DNA of 64,000 bases, from NCBI RefSeq assembly GCF_002266435.3, contig NZ_CP029426.2, positions 744,001 to 808,000 of the forward strand, in the 5' to 3' direction. A program made the translations under genes and the position numbers. This document shows, piece after piece, positions 18,065 to 26,792 of the stretch (position 1 is the stretch's first letter; each line of letters opens with the position of its first letter). The stretch is from Bradyrhizobium amphicarpaeae. GTDB lineage: Bacteria; Pseudomonadota; Alphaproteobacteria; Rhizobiales; Xanthobacteraceae. Below the pieces are notes generated by a model. That model was not told where the DNA came from. It ran no database searches and saw nothing but the letters and a program-made list of their open reading frames with translations.

Positions 18065-18786
18065 TGCGAACTCTTCGGGTCGTCGCATTCTCCGTCGCGG
18101 CCCAATTGGCCGTGATCGGCGCCGTCGCGGCCTCCCTGGCCGCGATCGGCATCGCGCATGCGCAGGATGCGACGACGCTGAAGAAGGAGATGCTCGGGCA
18201 GTGGGAGCTCTCGACCACCGAACGCAGCAAGACCTGCGTCGTCACGATCAAGGGCGACCCGGTCGCGCTGGGATTCAAGCTCGAACTCGAGCCGGCCTGC
18301 AAGACCGCGCTGCCCTTCACCAAGGACATCGTCGCCTGGAGCGTCAGGGGCCTCGATATCGTCCGTCTGCAGGATGCGACCGGTGAAGCCGTGATCGACT
18401 TCACCGAGGTCGAGGCCGGCATCTTCGAAGGCCTGCGCCAGGGCGAGGGCGTCTACATCCTGCAGGATCTCGCCGCCGCGCGCTCGATGGCCAAGTCGAT
18501 GGACCAGATGATCGGCGATTGGGCCATGGTGCGCGGCAACGGCCAGCCGGTCTGCGGGCTGACGCTGACCAACACGGAAGCCGGCCCCGACAATTTCCAG
18601 GTCTTCCTCAAGCCGAAATGCGACTCGGCCGTCGCGCAGTTCAACCCGACCCAATGGCGGCTCGAGCGTGGCCAGATCATCCTGATGTCGAAATCGGGCG
18701 ACGTCTGGCAATTCGAGGCCGACGACAACGCGCAGTGGCGGCGCGTCCCCGATACCGCCGATCCCCTGATCATGCTGCGGCAGTAG
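18064..18786 (+). CDS. Secreted protein with two AprI/Inh-type inhibitor domains
   Basis: The 240-residue product has a long signal peptide (cleavage probably after AIGIAHA, residue 33) and two tandem domains of the protease-inhibitor Inh/AprI type. Each opens with a G-x-W motif (LGQWELS at about 44 and IGDWAMV at about 152) and holds a cysteine pair with nearly the same spacing (Cys58-Cys79 and Cys164-Cys186). Inh proteins are small periplasmic barrels that plug serralysin-type metalloproteases; classical ones have a single domain of about 110 residues. No serralysin gene is visible in the window, so a lipocalin-like binding role is equally possible. The ATG overlaps the dehydrogenase stop by one base, which ties its expression to the transporter operon. 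Confidence 0.8.
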   Translation: MRTLRVVAFSVAAQLAVIGAVAASLAAIGIAHAQDATTLKKEMLGQWELSTTERSKTCVVTIKGDPVALGFKLELEPACKTALPFTKDIVAWSVRGLDIVRLQDATGEAVIDFTEVEAGIFEGLRQGEGVYILQDLAAARSMAKSMDQMIGDWAMVRGNGQPVCGLTLTNTEAGPDNFQVFLKPKCDSAVAQFNPTQWRLERGQIILMSKSGDVWQFEADDNAQWRRVPDTADPLIMLRQ

Positions 18787-18812
18787 GCGGCCCATTTCAT
18801 TGGGATACCCGC

Positions 18813-19187
18813 ATGGCCAAACGCGTCCTCGCGATCGGCATCGAACCCGGCAGTGTCGACTACAGTGCATTCCCGCAGCTCACGCCGGAGCTCGTGCGCA
18901 GCTACATCGAGGCGCAGCTGCTACGCCTGCGTGATCTCGGCTTCGAGGTCACGAGCTGCCTGATCGATCTCGACGCCACCGCGGAAGCCGGCGTCGCGGC
19001 GGCGCTGCGCGACCAACACTTCGACTGCATCGTGATCGGCGCCGGACTGCGCGAGCCCAGGGAGCGCCTCGTGCTGTTCGAGAAGGTGCTCAATCTCGTC
19101 CACCGCCTCGCGCCGGAGGCCGCGATTTGCTTCAACACCAATCCGGCCGACACCGTCGATGCAGTGCGGCGTTGGATCGAGCCTTGA
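18813..19187 (+). CDS. Conserved hypothetical protein
   Basis: This 124-residue cytoplasmic protein (MAKRVLAIGIEPGSVDYSAF...) has alternating strands and helices resembling a small Rossmann-like or response-regulator-like fold: VLAIGIEP, then a helix ending in LLRLRDLGFEV, then FDCIVIGAGLREP and a helix before AAICFNTNPAD. It has no signal peptide or recognisable catalytic motif. The gene starts 26 bases after the Inh-domain gene and probably is the last gene of that operon. I do not recognise a characterised family. Confidence 0.75.
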   Translation: MAKRVLAIGIEPGSVDYSAFPQLTPELVRSYIEAQLLRLRDLGFEVTSCLIDLDATAEAGVAAALRDQHFDCIVIGAGLREPRERLVLFEKVLNLVHRLAPEAAICFNTNPADTVDAVRRWIEP

Positions 19188-19417
19188 ACAGCGGCCGCGC
19201 CCGCCCTTGCGTCTTCGGGCCCGGCGAGCCGTGGTGCTGGCAGGCCCGGTATCGGATCCGTGCTTTCCTTTGCGATGGCTCAATAACGGCGGCCGCCGCC
19301 CGGGGTAGGTTTTCTTCGATTATCGTGCCGGCCGCCAGTTCCGAAATTGGGGGATGGCGCCGACTTTACTCTGCCCCAGGCGCGACGCATGTGTGCCGGC
19401 AAACTGGAGGATTCGGA

Positions 19418-19729
19418 ATGCTTCGCGGAATTGCTCTTGGAATTGCAGCCTGTCTCGCGGTTGCTGTAACCATGCCGGTTCGTGAGGCGGTAGCCCAGGA
19501 CGCCATCGGCGGCGCCATCATCGGCGGTATCGGCGGTGCGGTCGTCGGCGGCGCGATTGGGGGAGGCCGCGGCGCTGCCATCGGCGCCGTCGTCGGTGCC
19601 GGCACGGGCGCTGCGATCGCCTCCGAAGGCGAGCGTCGCCGCTCCGGCTACTACGCCTATCAGCGGGGCTGCTACATGCAGCGCCCGGACGGATACTACG
19701 TCCGGGTCAATCCGAGATATTGCTATTGA
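19418..19729 (+). CDS. Glycine-zipper exported protein
   Basis: The 103-residue product has a signal peptide (cleavage near REAVAQ, residue 26) followed by a dense glycine zipper (about residues 29-67, GGAIIGGIGGAVVGGAIGGG and onwards) and an aromatic tail with two cysteines (YQRGCYMQRPDGYYVRVNPRYCY). Glycine zippers pack helices inside membranes, so the protein probably inserts in or associates with the inner or outer membrane. A good Shine-Dalgarno (ggagg, 7 bases before ATG) sets the start. Its aromatic Cys tail resembles that of the small protein at 13037-13300. The function is unknown. It converges on the nuclease gene, with only 10 bases between stops. Confidence 0.82.
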   Translation: MLRGIALGIAACLAVAVTMPVREAVAQDAIGGAIIGGIGGAVVGGAIGGGRGAAIGAVVGAGTGAAIASEGERRRSGYYAYQRGCYMQRPDGYYVRVNPRYCY

Positions 19730-19739
19730 GCGATCGGGC

Positions 19740-21482
19740 TCAATTGCATCGCCCGACGGTGCCGCTGGCGGCGCCGGCCTCGAAATCGCCCGGCGCGATC
19801 GCGTGCCCGTCGAAGAGCACGCCGATCTGGTTGCCGATTCCGAATTGCTCGGACCCGCGGCGGCGTTGATTGAGCAGCTGGACGATGTTCCACTCGTCGT
19901 GGGACCCGGCGCTGAACGTGACCGCAGCGCGCAGTGCATAGTAGTTGCGGAAGCCGCGTTTGCTGAGCCCGCCGGCATTCACGGTCTTCACCAGATCGGG
20001 ATCTGATCCAAGCCGCCGGTCGAAATAGGCCTCGATCCTGTCCGCATCGCCCGCGCCGGTAAGTCCGAAAAACTGTGCGAAATCGGTCGGACCGGCGAAG
20101 TAGAAGAAGTCGATATCCTCGCCATAGCCTCCGCGCCCTTCGAGGATCTGGGTCCACATATACATGTAGTCCGCGCCTGTGGCCGTCTCCGGCAGATTGC
20201 CCTCTGCGCCCGGATTGAGAACCCAGGTCGCTGACGATCCAAATCGCTGCTCGATCCGCTCCTTGGTTTTCTGGGCAACATCCCGGTTCACTCCGAAATA
20301 GCCGCCGCCCAGCGTCGACAGCGGGATGCTCAGATAGCCAATCATCCTGCCGGTCGCGCGCTGGTCTGCGAGGAGTTGTCTGACCCTTGCGACATTGGCG
20401 GCGATCGCGTCCCGATTTGCCGCCGTGACGCAATAACAGACGTTGGTCAGGGTGCAGGCGGTGGTCTTTTCGACAGGCGTCGGCCATATGCTGTTGAGGA
20501 TCTGCGCAAGACGCGCGCCGCCCTTGGCGAGCTGATCGTGCTTCAATTCGGCCTGCTTGGTCGCATACGCCGCCTCATCGTCAACACGCACCTCCCATCG
20601 GCCGCGATTCGCTGCGGCGAAGCTCAGGCCGGCGAATGCCGCATGCGAGACCATGACCGTCTCGCTTGCCCAGGTCGCCGCAAGCGCGTCGATCGGTCCG
20701 GGTGTCTTCCCGACCGCTTTCGCCTTCTTGATCAAATCCGGGCTCGCATTCTCGCCGAGGTCTTCCGCAATCGCGTCCCATTGGCTGTGCAGATTGTTCT
20801 CGGCAGGGCCGAGCAGGTTGCCGCCCCGCGTCTCGGTCGCGGGATTGAAGTCGCCCTGGTCCGGATTCACGAGCTGGCCGGACTGATCGAGGTAGACGGC
20901 GCCAACATGCAGCGGCTGGTGCAGATCGCCGACGAAATGCGCCAGCAACAGCAACGCTTCCTTCTTGTCGCGGATCGAGAACGGCAGCGGCGCCGGATTT
21001 CCGCGAAGGACCGAAATCGCGGCATTGATGGCGCCAACGATATCGTGGTCGCTGGTGCCGACATAGCCGCGCTTGTAATCGTCGTGCTGGATGGCGACGT
21101 CGGCGAAATGGTAGGCTTCGCCGCAGCCGTGCCCCTTCGCGGCTTCGCAATCCAGCCAGTTGCGCGAAACATAGTCCTCCATGCGTGCTGTCTCGGCCGG
21201 CGTCTCGAAGGCCGTGCAGGGAATCCGGTATTCCGGCTTGGTCGGCGCGTAGCGGAAGGTCCCGTCGGGCAACCGCGCCACGCTGCGGACGCAATCGGCC
21301 CAGGGGGCCGCGACGCGGAGCTCGAAGCCGAGAATGTTGGCGACCTGCTGCCGCGCGTTGGGACCGAGCAGTTGATCCGCAATGGCGCCGGTCACCTCGT
21401 GGCCCTGATAGGCCCAGGCGAAGGCGCGTTCGCTGAAGCTGATGAAGGCGATCACGGCAATGACAAAAATCCGAGCGGCCAT
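19740..21482 (-). CDS. Secreted S1/P1-type nuclease with C-terminal extension
   Basis: The 580-residue protein is an exported zinc-dependent nuclease of the S1/P1 family, which cuts single-stranded DNA and RNA. Signal peptide cleavage after residue 22 would expose Trp23 as the new N-terminus, the Zn-binding Trp1 of P1 nuclease; His28 corresponds to its His6. Further likely ligands lie in AYHFADV, LLLAHFVGDLHQPLHVG and NLHSQWDA. The family is usually about 270-300 residues, and the nuclease domain here ends near residue 340. The remaining 240 residues (with CTLTNVCYC, GEDIDFFYFAGPTDFAQFF and HDEWNIVQLLNQRRRG) match nothing I recognise. GGAG before the ATG at 21482 supports this start. It may be used for phosphate or nucleotide scavenging, by analogy. 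Confidence 0.85.
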   Translation of the reverse strand: MAARIFVIAVIAFISFSERAFAWAYQGHEVTGAIADQLLGPNARQQVANILGFELRVAAPWADCVRSVARLPDGTFRYAPTKPEYRIPCTAFETPAETARMEDYVSRNWLDCEAAKGHGCGEAYHFADVAIQHDDYKRGYVGTSDHDIVGAINAAISVLRGNPAPLPFSIRDKKEALLLLAHFVGDLHQPLHVGAVYLDQSGQLVNPDQGDFNPATETRGGNLLGPAENNLHSQWDAIAEDLGENASPDLIKKAKAVGKTPGPIDALAATWASETVMVSHAAFAGLSFAAANRGRWEVRVDDEAAYATKQAELKHDQLAKGGARLAQILNSIWPTPVEKTTACTLTNVCYCVTAANRDAIAANVARVRQLLADQRATGRMIGYLSIPLSTLGGGYFGVNRDVAQKTKERIEQRFGSSATWVLNPGAEGNLPETATGADYMYMWTQILEGRGGYGEDIDFFYFAGPTDFAQFFGLTGAGDADRIEAYFDRRLGSDPDLVKTVNAGGLSKRGFRNYYALRAAVTFSAGSHDEWNIVQLLNQRRRGSEQFGIGNQIGVLFDGHAIAPGDFEAGAASGTVGRCN

Positions 21483-21600
21483 GGAGATCTCCAAAAAAGA
21501 GCGATCGGAAAAGTGGCCGCGCCTGACGCGGCCGTCTCTGCAATGATACTACCTTACATCGTGTGATGGAATTATTGCAATCCGAGGCCCCGCGGTCCGG

Positions 21601-22332
21601 TCATCCCTGGATCAGCCGTAACCCGCGCAGGCTTGCGTGCCCGTTCCGGCCGACGATGATGTGATCATGCACGGCAATGCCCAGCGGCTTGGCGATGTCG
21701 ATGATCGCCTTCGTCATCTGGATGTCGGCTTGCGACGGTGAGGGATCGCCGGAGGGATGGTTGTGCACCAGGATCAGCGCAGTCGCCGATAATTCCAGCG
21801 CGCGTTTGATCACCTCGCGCGGATAGACCGGGGTGTGGTCGACCGTGCCGGTCTGCTGCACCTCGTCGGCGATCAGCTGGTTGCGCTTGTCGAGGAACAG
21901 CAGGCGAAACTGTTCCTTGTCGGCAAACGCCATGCTGGAGCGGCAATAATCGATCACCTCGTTCCAGGACGACAGCGCGTTGCGGCTGTTGACCTCGCCT
22001 TTGGTCACGCGGCTCGCGGCAGCCGCGATCAATTTGAGCTGGTTGATCGCGGCCTCGCCGACACCGTCGACCTCGCGCAGGCGCGCGACAGGGGCGTGCA
22101 CGACCTCGGCGAACGAGCCGAAAATCTTGATCAGCGCCTTTGCCAGCGGCTTGGTGTCGCGCCGCGGCAGCGCCGGAAACAGCGCCATCTCCAGCAGTTC
22201 GTAATCGCTCAGCGCATCCGCACCCGCGCTGTAGAAGCGCTCGCGCAGCCGCTCGCGATGGCCGAGATAGTGCGGCGCGTCGTCAGGCTTGCTCTTGTCG
22301 TGGTCCGGCTTGGCGGGCATCGCCGCCAGCAT
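21601..22332 (-). CDS. radC: RadC family JAB-domain protein
   Basis: The 243-residue protein has a helix-hairpin-helix region (about residues 50-100, [14 protein letters not shown]) followed by a JAMM/MPN metalloprotein domain. The JAMM motif is complete: [18 protein letters not shown] (His, His, Asp as Zn ligands). RadC was once linked to DNA repair, but its enzymatic role remains unsettled. The frame is open upstream; ATG at 22332 or 22320 is the likely start. The gene is followed, 80 bases further along the opposite reading direction, by map on the same strand upstream, an arrangement common in rhizobia. Confidence 0.92.
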   Translation of the reverse strand: MLAAMPAKPDHDKSKPDDAPHYLGHRERLRERFYSAGADALSDYELLEMALFPALPRRDTKPLAKALIKIFGSFAEVVHAPVARLREVDGVGEAAINQLKLIAAAASRVTKGEVNSRNALSSWNEVIDYCRSSMAFADKEQFRLLFLDKRNQLIADEVQQTGTVDHTPVYPREVIKRALELSATALILVHNHPSGDPSPSQADIQMTKAIIDIAKPLGIAVHDHIIVGRNGHASLRGLRLIQG

Positions 22333-22411
22333 TGCCGGGGACCCGCGTTTTTGCAACCGTCAATTGCGGGGCGGCGAGATTGGTTAGTACCCAGCGGACG
22401 CGCCTAAAAGC

Positions 22412-23230
22412 TCACCCGACCTGCTTCTCGCCGTGCCGCTCCGACAGCGTGAAAATCTCGACGCCCGTCGCGGTCACGCCGACGGAGTGCTCGAACTGCG
22501 CCGACAGCGAGCGGTCGCGGGTGACGGCGGTCCAGCCGTCGGAGAGGATCTTCACATGCGGCTTGCCGAGATTGATCATCGGCTCGATCGTGAAGAACAT
22601 GCCGGGCTTGAGCTGCACGCCTTCGCCGGGCCGGCCGATATGAATGATGTTCGGCTCGTCGTGGAACATGCGCCCGAGGCCGTGGCCGCAGAAATCGCGC
22701 ACCACGCTCATGCCCTGCGGCTCGACGAAGCTCTGGATGGCGTGGCCGATGTCGCCGGTGGTGGCGCCGGGCTTCACCGCGGCGATGCCGCGCATCATCG
22801 CTTCATAGGTCACCTCGATAAGCCGCTCGGCCTTGCGTGCGATCGGGCCGACCGCATACATCCGGCTTGAATCGCCGTACCAGCCGTCGACGATGAAGGT
22901 GACGTCGATGTTGACGATGTCGCCTTCCTTCAGCGGACGGTCGCCGGGCATGCCGTGGCAGACCACGTGGTTGAGCGAGGTGCAGGTCGAGTAGCGATAG
23001 CCGCGATACATCAGCGTCGCCGGATAGGCGCCATGGCTGAAGGCGAAGTCGCGGACGAACTGGTCGATGCGCTCGGTCGGGACGCCGGGGCCGACGATGT
23101 CGGTGAGCTCGTCGAGGCACTTCGCCACCAGCGCGCCCGCCTTGCGCATGCCGGCAAACGCGCTCGGTCCATGCAGCTTGATCTGTCCGGTCTTGCGCAG
23201 GGAGGTATCGGAGGCTTCGACGTAGCTCAT
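22412..23230 (-). CDS. map: Type I methionine aminopeptidase
   Basis: The 272-residue cytosolic metalloenzyme removes the initiator methionine from nascent proteins. The pita-bread ligands are present: two Asp in NIDVTFIVDGWYGDSS, His in CGHGLGRMFHDEP, Glu in FFTIEPMINLG and Glu in SAQFEHSVGVT. The conserved substrate His is in LNHVVCHGMPG. The start MSYVEASDTS at 23230 was preferred over a longer frame to 23278 because the extra residues are atypical. It lies on the same strand as radC, which follows it. Confidence 0.95.
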   Translation of the reverse strand: MSYVEASDTSLRKTGQIKLHGPSAFAGMRKAGALVAKCLDELTDIVGPGVPTERIDQFVRDFAFSHGAYPATLMYRGYRYSTCTSLNHVVCHGMPGDRPLKEGDIVNIDVTFIVDGWYGDSSRMYAVGPIARKAERLIEVTYEAMMRGIAAVKPGATTGDIGHAIQSFVEPQGMSVVRDFCGHGLGRMFHDEPNIIHIGRPGEGVQLKPGMFFTIEPMINLGKPHVKILSDGWTAVTRDRSLSAQFEHSVGVTATGVEIFTLSERHGEKQVG

Positions 23231-23338
23231 GCGGGGCTGGTCTCGATGACGGCGGAAAGGCTTGAATTCAGGCCCCAATCTAATGATTGCGGGCTTTCGT
23301 GCAAGCCAAGGTTGGCAGCCCTGCGCCCGAAAGCGGGC

Positions 23339-24655
23339 CTAATTCGGGACTTCTACGGTGGTTTCCACCGGCAGCGCGCCGCCCCGGATGCGGATCTCGC
23401 GGACGGGGTAGGGAACCCGGATGCCCTCGCGCTTGAAGGCGTCCCACAGCGCCAGCATCACGTCGCTCTTGACGTTGTCCATGCCGTCGGGGTCCGCAAT
23501 CCAGAAGGTCAGCGAGAACTTCATCCCGGCTTCCGCGAACTCGGTCAAAATGCTGTTCGGCGGCTTGCCCTTCTGCGCGCGGGGATGGGCGGCCGCGGTC
23601 TCGGCGGCGAGCCTGGTGACCAACCTCGGGTCGGCGTCGTAATTGGTGCCGAAGGCGATCTTCACCAGCGTGTTCTTGTCGGTATAGGTCCAGTTGACGA
23701 CCTTCTGCGTCACCAGGTCCTCGTTCGGGATCAGGAACTCACGGCCGTCGCCGGCGGCGACGGAAATATAGCGCGTCTTCATCGCGCTGATGCGGCCGGT
23801 ATTGTCGCCGATGGTGACGAGGTCGCCGGGCTTCACCGATTTGTCGGCGAGCAGGATGATGCCTGAGATGAAGTTGGCGACGATCTTCTGCAGGCCGATA
23901 CCGATGCCGACGCCAACCGCGCCGGAGAACACCGCGAGCGCCGACAGGTCGATGCCGACCGCGCCGAGCGCAATGACGATTGCGATGGCAAGAAGCCCGA
24001 TGCGGATGATCTTGACCAGCAGCACCTGCACCGACGGCGTCAGATCGGTGGTTGCGTTGATCCGGCTCTCGGCGAAATTGCTCGCGATGTTGGTGGCCCA
24101 GAGCGCGATCAGCAGGAGCGCGCCGGCCTTGAGGACCAGCAGCGGGGTCAGCCTGAGGCCCCCGAGCACGATCGCGTAGGCGTCGAGCAGATCGACGGTC
24201 GTATCGAGCTGGCCGAGGATGGACAGCGCGGCGACGAACCACGCCGTGATCGACACCAGGCGGACGATGAAGGCATTGCGCAGCACCGTCGTCACCAGCC
24301 GGATCACGAGCCAGGCGAAGCCCAGCTTGGCGGCGACCATCAGCAGATAGGAGCGGCTCGGCCAGGTCGCGTGGTACATCACCACGCGGGAGACGATCAC
24401 GAGCAGCGTGAACACCGCCGTCGAGGCGCTGGAGACCATCACCCGGGCGAAGTGCCGGAGCGGCAGCGGCCAGCGCATCGCCAGCGAGCTCATGTCGACC
24501 CGGTTGCGGATGGCGGTGTCCGCGGCATAGGCGATGCCGGCCGCGGCCAGGATGAGACCGAATTGCAGGTAGAACCAGGGCGAGGAGATTTCCGCCCCGA
24601 CGCTGCGCGCCGTGGTTTGCACGAACTCCATGAAGTCCTTGAGGTCCATGTCCAT
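23339..24655 (-). CDS. Mechanosensitive ion channel, MscS family
   Basis: The 438-residue inner-membrane protein is an MscS-type channel that releases solutes on osmotic downshock. It has about five or six transmembrane segments (residues 20-255). The pore helix is the Ala/Gly-rich stretch LAVFSGAVGVGIGIGLQKIV (about 250-270), followed by FISGIILLADKSVKPGDLVTIG and the beta domain (GRISAMKTRYISVAAGDGREFLIPN), then the alpha/beta C-terminal domain. It is longer than E. coli MscS (286 residues) by extra N-terminal helices. The start (MDMDLKDFMEF) was chosen over a proline-rich upstream extension to 24730. It diverges from the antiporter gene, so both osmotic/ion genes may share a control region. 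Confidence 0.92.
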   Translation of the reverse strand: MDMDLKDFMEFVQTTARSVGAEISSPWFYLQFGLILAAAGIAYAADTAIRNRVDMSSLAMRWPLPLRHFARVMVSSASTAVFTLLVIVSRVVMYHATWPSRSYLLMVAAKLGFAWLVIRLVTTVLRNAFIVRLVSITAWFVAALSILGQLDTTVDLLDAYAIVLGGLRLTPLLVLKAGALLLIALWATNIASNFAESRINATTDLTPSVQVLLVKIIRIGLLAIAIVIALGAVGIDLSALAVFSGAVGVGIGIGLQKIVANFISGIILLADKSVKPGDLVTIGDNTGRISAMKTRYISVAAGDGREFLIPNEDLVTQKVVNWTYTDKNTLVKIAFGTNYDADPRLVTRLAAETAAAHPRAQKGKPPNSILTEFAEAGMKFSLTFWIADPDGMDNVKSDVMLALWDAFKREGIRVPYPVREIRIRGGALPVETTVEVPN

Positions 24656-24863
24656 CGGTCTCGTCGGCAAACAAGGGAGGAATTGATTCGAGGGAGCCGC
24701 AGAATCCCACAAAGGGCGCGGCCGGGCCATCGATACACCGGCATGTGATGGGCGTTAAGGCCGTAAAACGCGGGCAGATTGCCGCGAGCGGGAGAAATGG
24801 GTTGGCGTGCCCGGGCCGCAACGATATGGAATGCCCCTCCAGCTGTTTTTGCCCGGAAGGTGG

Positions 24864-26657
24864 ATGGCTTCCCTCGACTCCGTCAGCATCGCCATATTGC
24901 TCGGTGCCGTCCTCGTGATGGCCGGTATCCTGTCGAGCCTGCTTGCGCTGCGCTTCGGCGCGCCCTTGCTGCTCGTCTTCCTCTTGATCGGCATGCTCGC
25001 CGGCGATTCCGGCCCCGGCCAGCTTCAGTTCGACGACGTCCGCACCACCTATCTGGTCGGCTCCGTCGCGCTGGCCCTGATCCTGTTCGACGGCGGCCTG
25101 AAGACGCGCTTTGCCAGCATCCGGACCGTGCTCGCGCCGTCCGTGGTGCTCGCGACCGTCGGCGTGCTCTTGACCGCGCTGATCACGGCGCCGTTCGCCA
25201 AATACGCGCTCGACCTCAACTGGACGGAGTCGCTGCTGGTCGGCGCCGTGGTGGCCTCGACCGACGCCGCCGCGGTGTTCCTGCTGGTGCACACCCAGGG
25301 CCTGCGTCTGCGCCCGCGCGTCGGTGCGACGCTGGAGGCCGAATCCGGCACCAACGATCCTTTCGCGATCTTCCTGACCCTGATGCTGGTCGAATACATT
25401 TCGCTGGGATCGAGCTCCGCAGGCCACGTGCTGATGGAGTTCGTCCAGGAGGCGGTGCTGGGCGCCGTGGTCGGCGTCATCGGCGGGCGTCTGGTCGTGC
25501 TCGCGCTCAACAAGGTCGCGCTGCCGCAGGGGCTGCACGCGCCGTTCGTCACGACCGCGGCGCTCGTGATCTTCGGCGGCTCGCAGATCATGCACGCCTC
25601 CGGCTTTCTCGCGGTCTATCTGGCCGGCATCATCATCGGCAACCGGCCGACCCGCGCGCATAATTCGGTGGTGACCTTCCTCGATGCCGCGACCTGGTTG
25701 GCGCAGATCGTGATGTTCGTGCTGCTCGGCCTGCTGGTCTCGCCGAGCCGGCTCGGCGCCAGCATTTTGCCGGCGGTCGGGGTCGCCTTCGTGCTGATGC
25801 TGGTGGCGCGGCCGATCGCGGTATTCGTGTGCCTGGCGCCGTTCCGCTTCAACTGGCGCGAAAAGACCTTCATCGCCTGGACCGGCCTGCGCGGCGCGGT
25901 CGCGATCTTCCTGGCCTCGATCCCGATGCTGGTCGGCTTGTCCAAGGCCTATCTCTATTTCGACGTCGCCTTCGTCGTCGTCATCATCTCGCTGTTGCTG
26001 CAGGGCTGGACCCTGGCGCCCGCCGCGCGCAAGCTGCACGTGGCGCTGCCGCGCGCCGAGCGCGGCCCGCGGCGTGTCGAGCTGGATCTGCCCGGGCAGC
26101 TCGAGCAGCAGCTGGTCGGCTATCCGGTGCGGCCCAAGAGCCTGTATTTCCGCCGCGGCCTGATCCCGTCCTGGTCCAAGCCGACGCTGGTGATCCGCAA
26201 CGAGAACATCCTGACGCCGCTGGAGGCCGACCCGATCGCGCCCGGCGACTACATCTACCTGCTGGCCCCGCCGGAAAAGGCCGAGTCGCTCGACCGCTTC
26301 TTCGTCGACATGCAGCCGAGCTCGGCGCCCGATCCGCATCTGCTCGGCGACTTCCTGGTCTCCGGCGAGCACACGCTGGCCGAGCTTGCCGGCATCTACG
26401 GCGTCAAGGTCGGCGAGGACGAGAGCAAGCTGACCCTCGCCGACTATTTCGACGTCCATCTCGACCGCGCCCCGAAAGAGGGCGCCGAGCTGCCGCTGGA
26501 CGAGATCGTGCTGGTCGCGCGCAGCATCTCCGGCGGCCGCGTCAACGTCGTCGGCCTGCGCCTTCCGGAAGAAGACGAGACGCCGCCGACGCCGACGCGC
26601 GCGCAGGCGCTGCGGCGCAAGCTGGCGGATGTATGGATTTCGGTGGCGGGGATTTAG
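24864..26657 (+). CDS. Potassium/proton antiporter (CPA1, CvrA/NhaP2 type)
   Basis: The 597-residue inner-membrane antiporter exchanges K+ (possibly Na+) for protons. About twelve transmembrane helices fill residues 5-395, with the CPA1 ion-binding segments STDAAAVFLLV and ESGTNDPFAIF (Asp at the transport site). A cytoplasmic TrkA_C-type domain follows (about 400-480, VRPKSLYFRRG... DPIAPGDYIYLLAP), then a CorC/HlyC-like transporter-associated domain (about 495-575). This three-part arrangement is that of CvrA/NhaP2. GGAAGGTGG directly before the ATG at 24864 supports the start. The gene is divergent from the MscS channel. Confidence 0.92.
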   Translation: MASLDSVSIAILLGAVLVMAGILSSLLALRFGAPLLLVFLLIGMLAGDSGPGQLQFDDVRTTYLVGSVALALILFDGGLKTRFASIRTVLAPSVVLATVGVLLTALITAPFAKYALDLNWTESLLVGAVVASTDAAAVFLLVHTQGLRLRPRVGATLEAESGTNDPFAIFLTLMLVEYISLGSSSAGHVLMEFVQEAVLGAVVGVIGGRLVVLALNKVALPQGLHAPFVTTAALVIFGGSQIMHASGFLAVYLAGIIIGNRPTRAHNSVVTFLDAATWLAQIVMFVLLGLLVSPSRLGASILPAVGVAFVLMLVARPIAVFVCLAPFRFNWREKTFIAWTGLRGAVAIFLASIPMLVGLSKAYLYFDVAFVVVIISLLLQGWTLAPAARKLHVALPRAERGPRRVELDLPGQLEQQLVGYPVRPKSLYFRRGLIPSWSKPTLVIRNENILTPLEADPIAPGDYIYLLAPPEKAESLDRFFVDMQPSSAPDPHLLGDFLVSGEHTLAELAGIYGVKVGEDESKLTLADYFDVHLDRAPKEGAELPLDEIVLVARSISGGRVNVVGLRLPEEDETPPTPTRAQALRRKLADVWISVAGI

Positions 26658-26667
26658 GAACGCCCTC

Positions 26668-26785
26668 GTGTCCCGGACGCGCTGCAACGCGCAAGCGTTG
26701 CTGCGCTGAGCCGGGACCCATGGCGCGGCGTGGGGCCCGGCTCTGCGATGCATCACTGCGTGCTGCATCGCGTCCGGGGCACGAC
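26668..26785. repeat. Inverted pair of REP-like repeats between two convergent genes
   Basis: Left unit 26668-26719 begins gtgtcccggacgcgctgca and ends gagccgggaccca. The right unit (26732-26785), read on the minus strand, begins gtcgtgccccggacgcgatg and ends gcagagccgggcccc. Inside each, the central part is itself palindromic (left unit: caacgcgcaagcgttg). The pair fills the 135-base gap between the antiporter and modC stops and may act as a bidirectional terminator. Confidence 0.75.
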
Positions 26786-26792
26786 ACTCTCT

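Noticed and set aside
23739..26768. Open frame of about 1000 residues on the minus strand across the antiporter and MscS genes
   Set aside because: Its composition is that of a reverse-strand shadow (runs of Arg, Gln, Asp, His) and it covers two well-supported genes on other frames.
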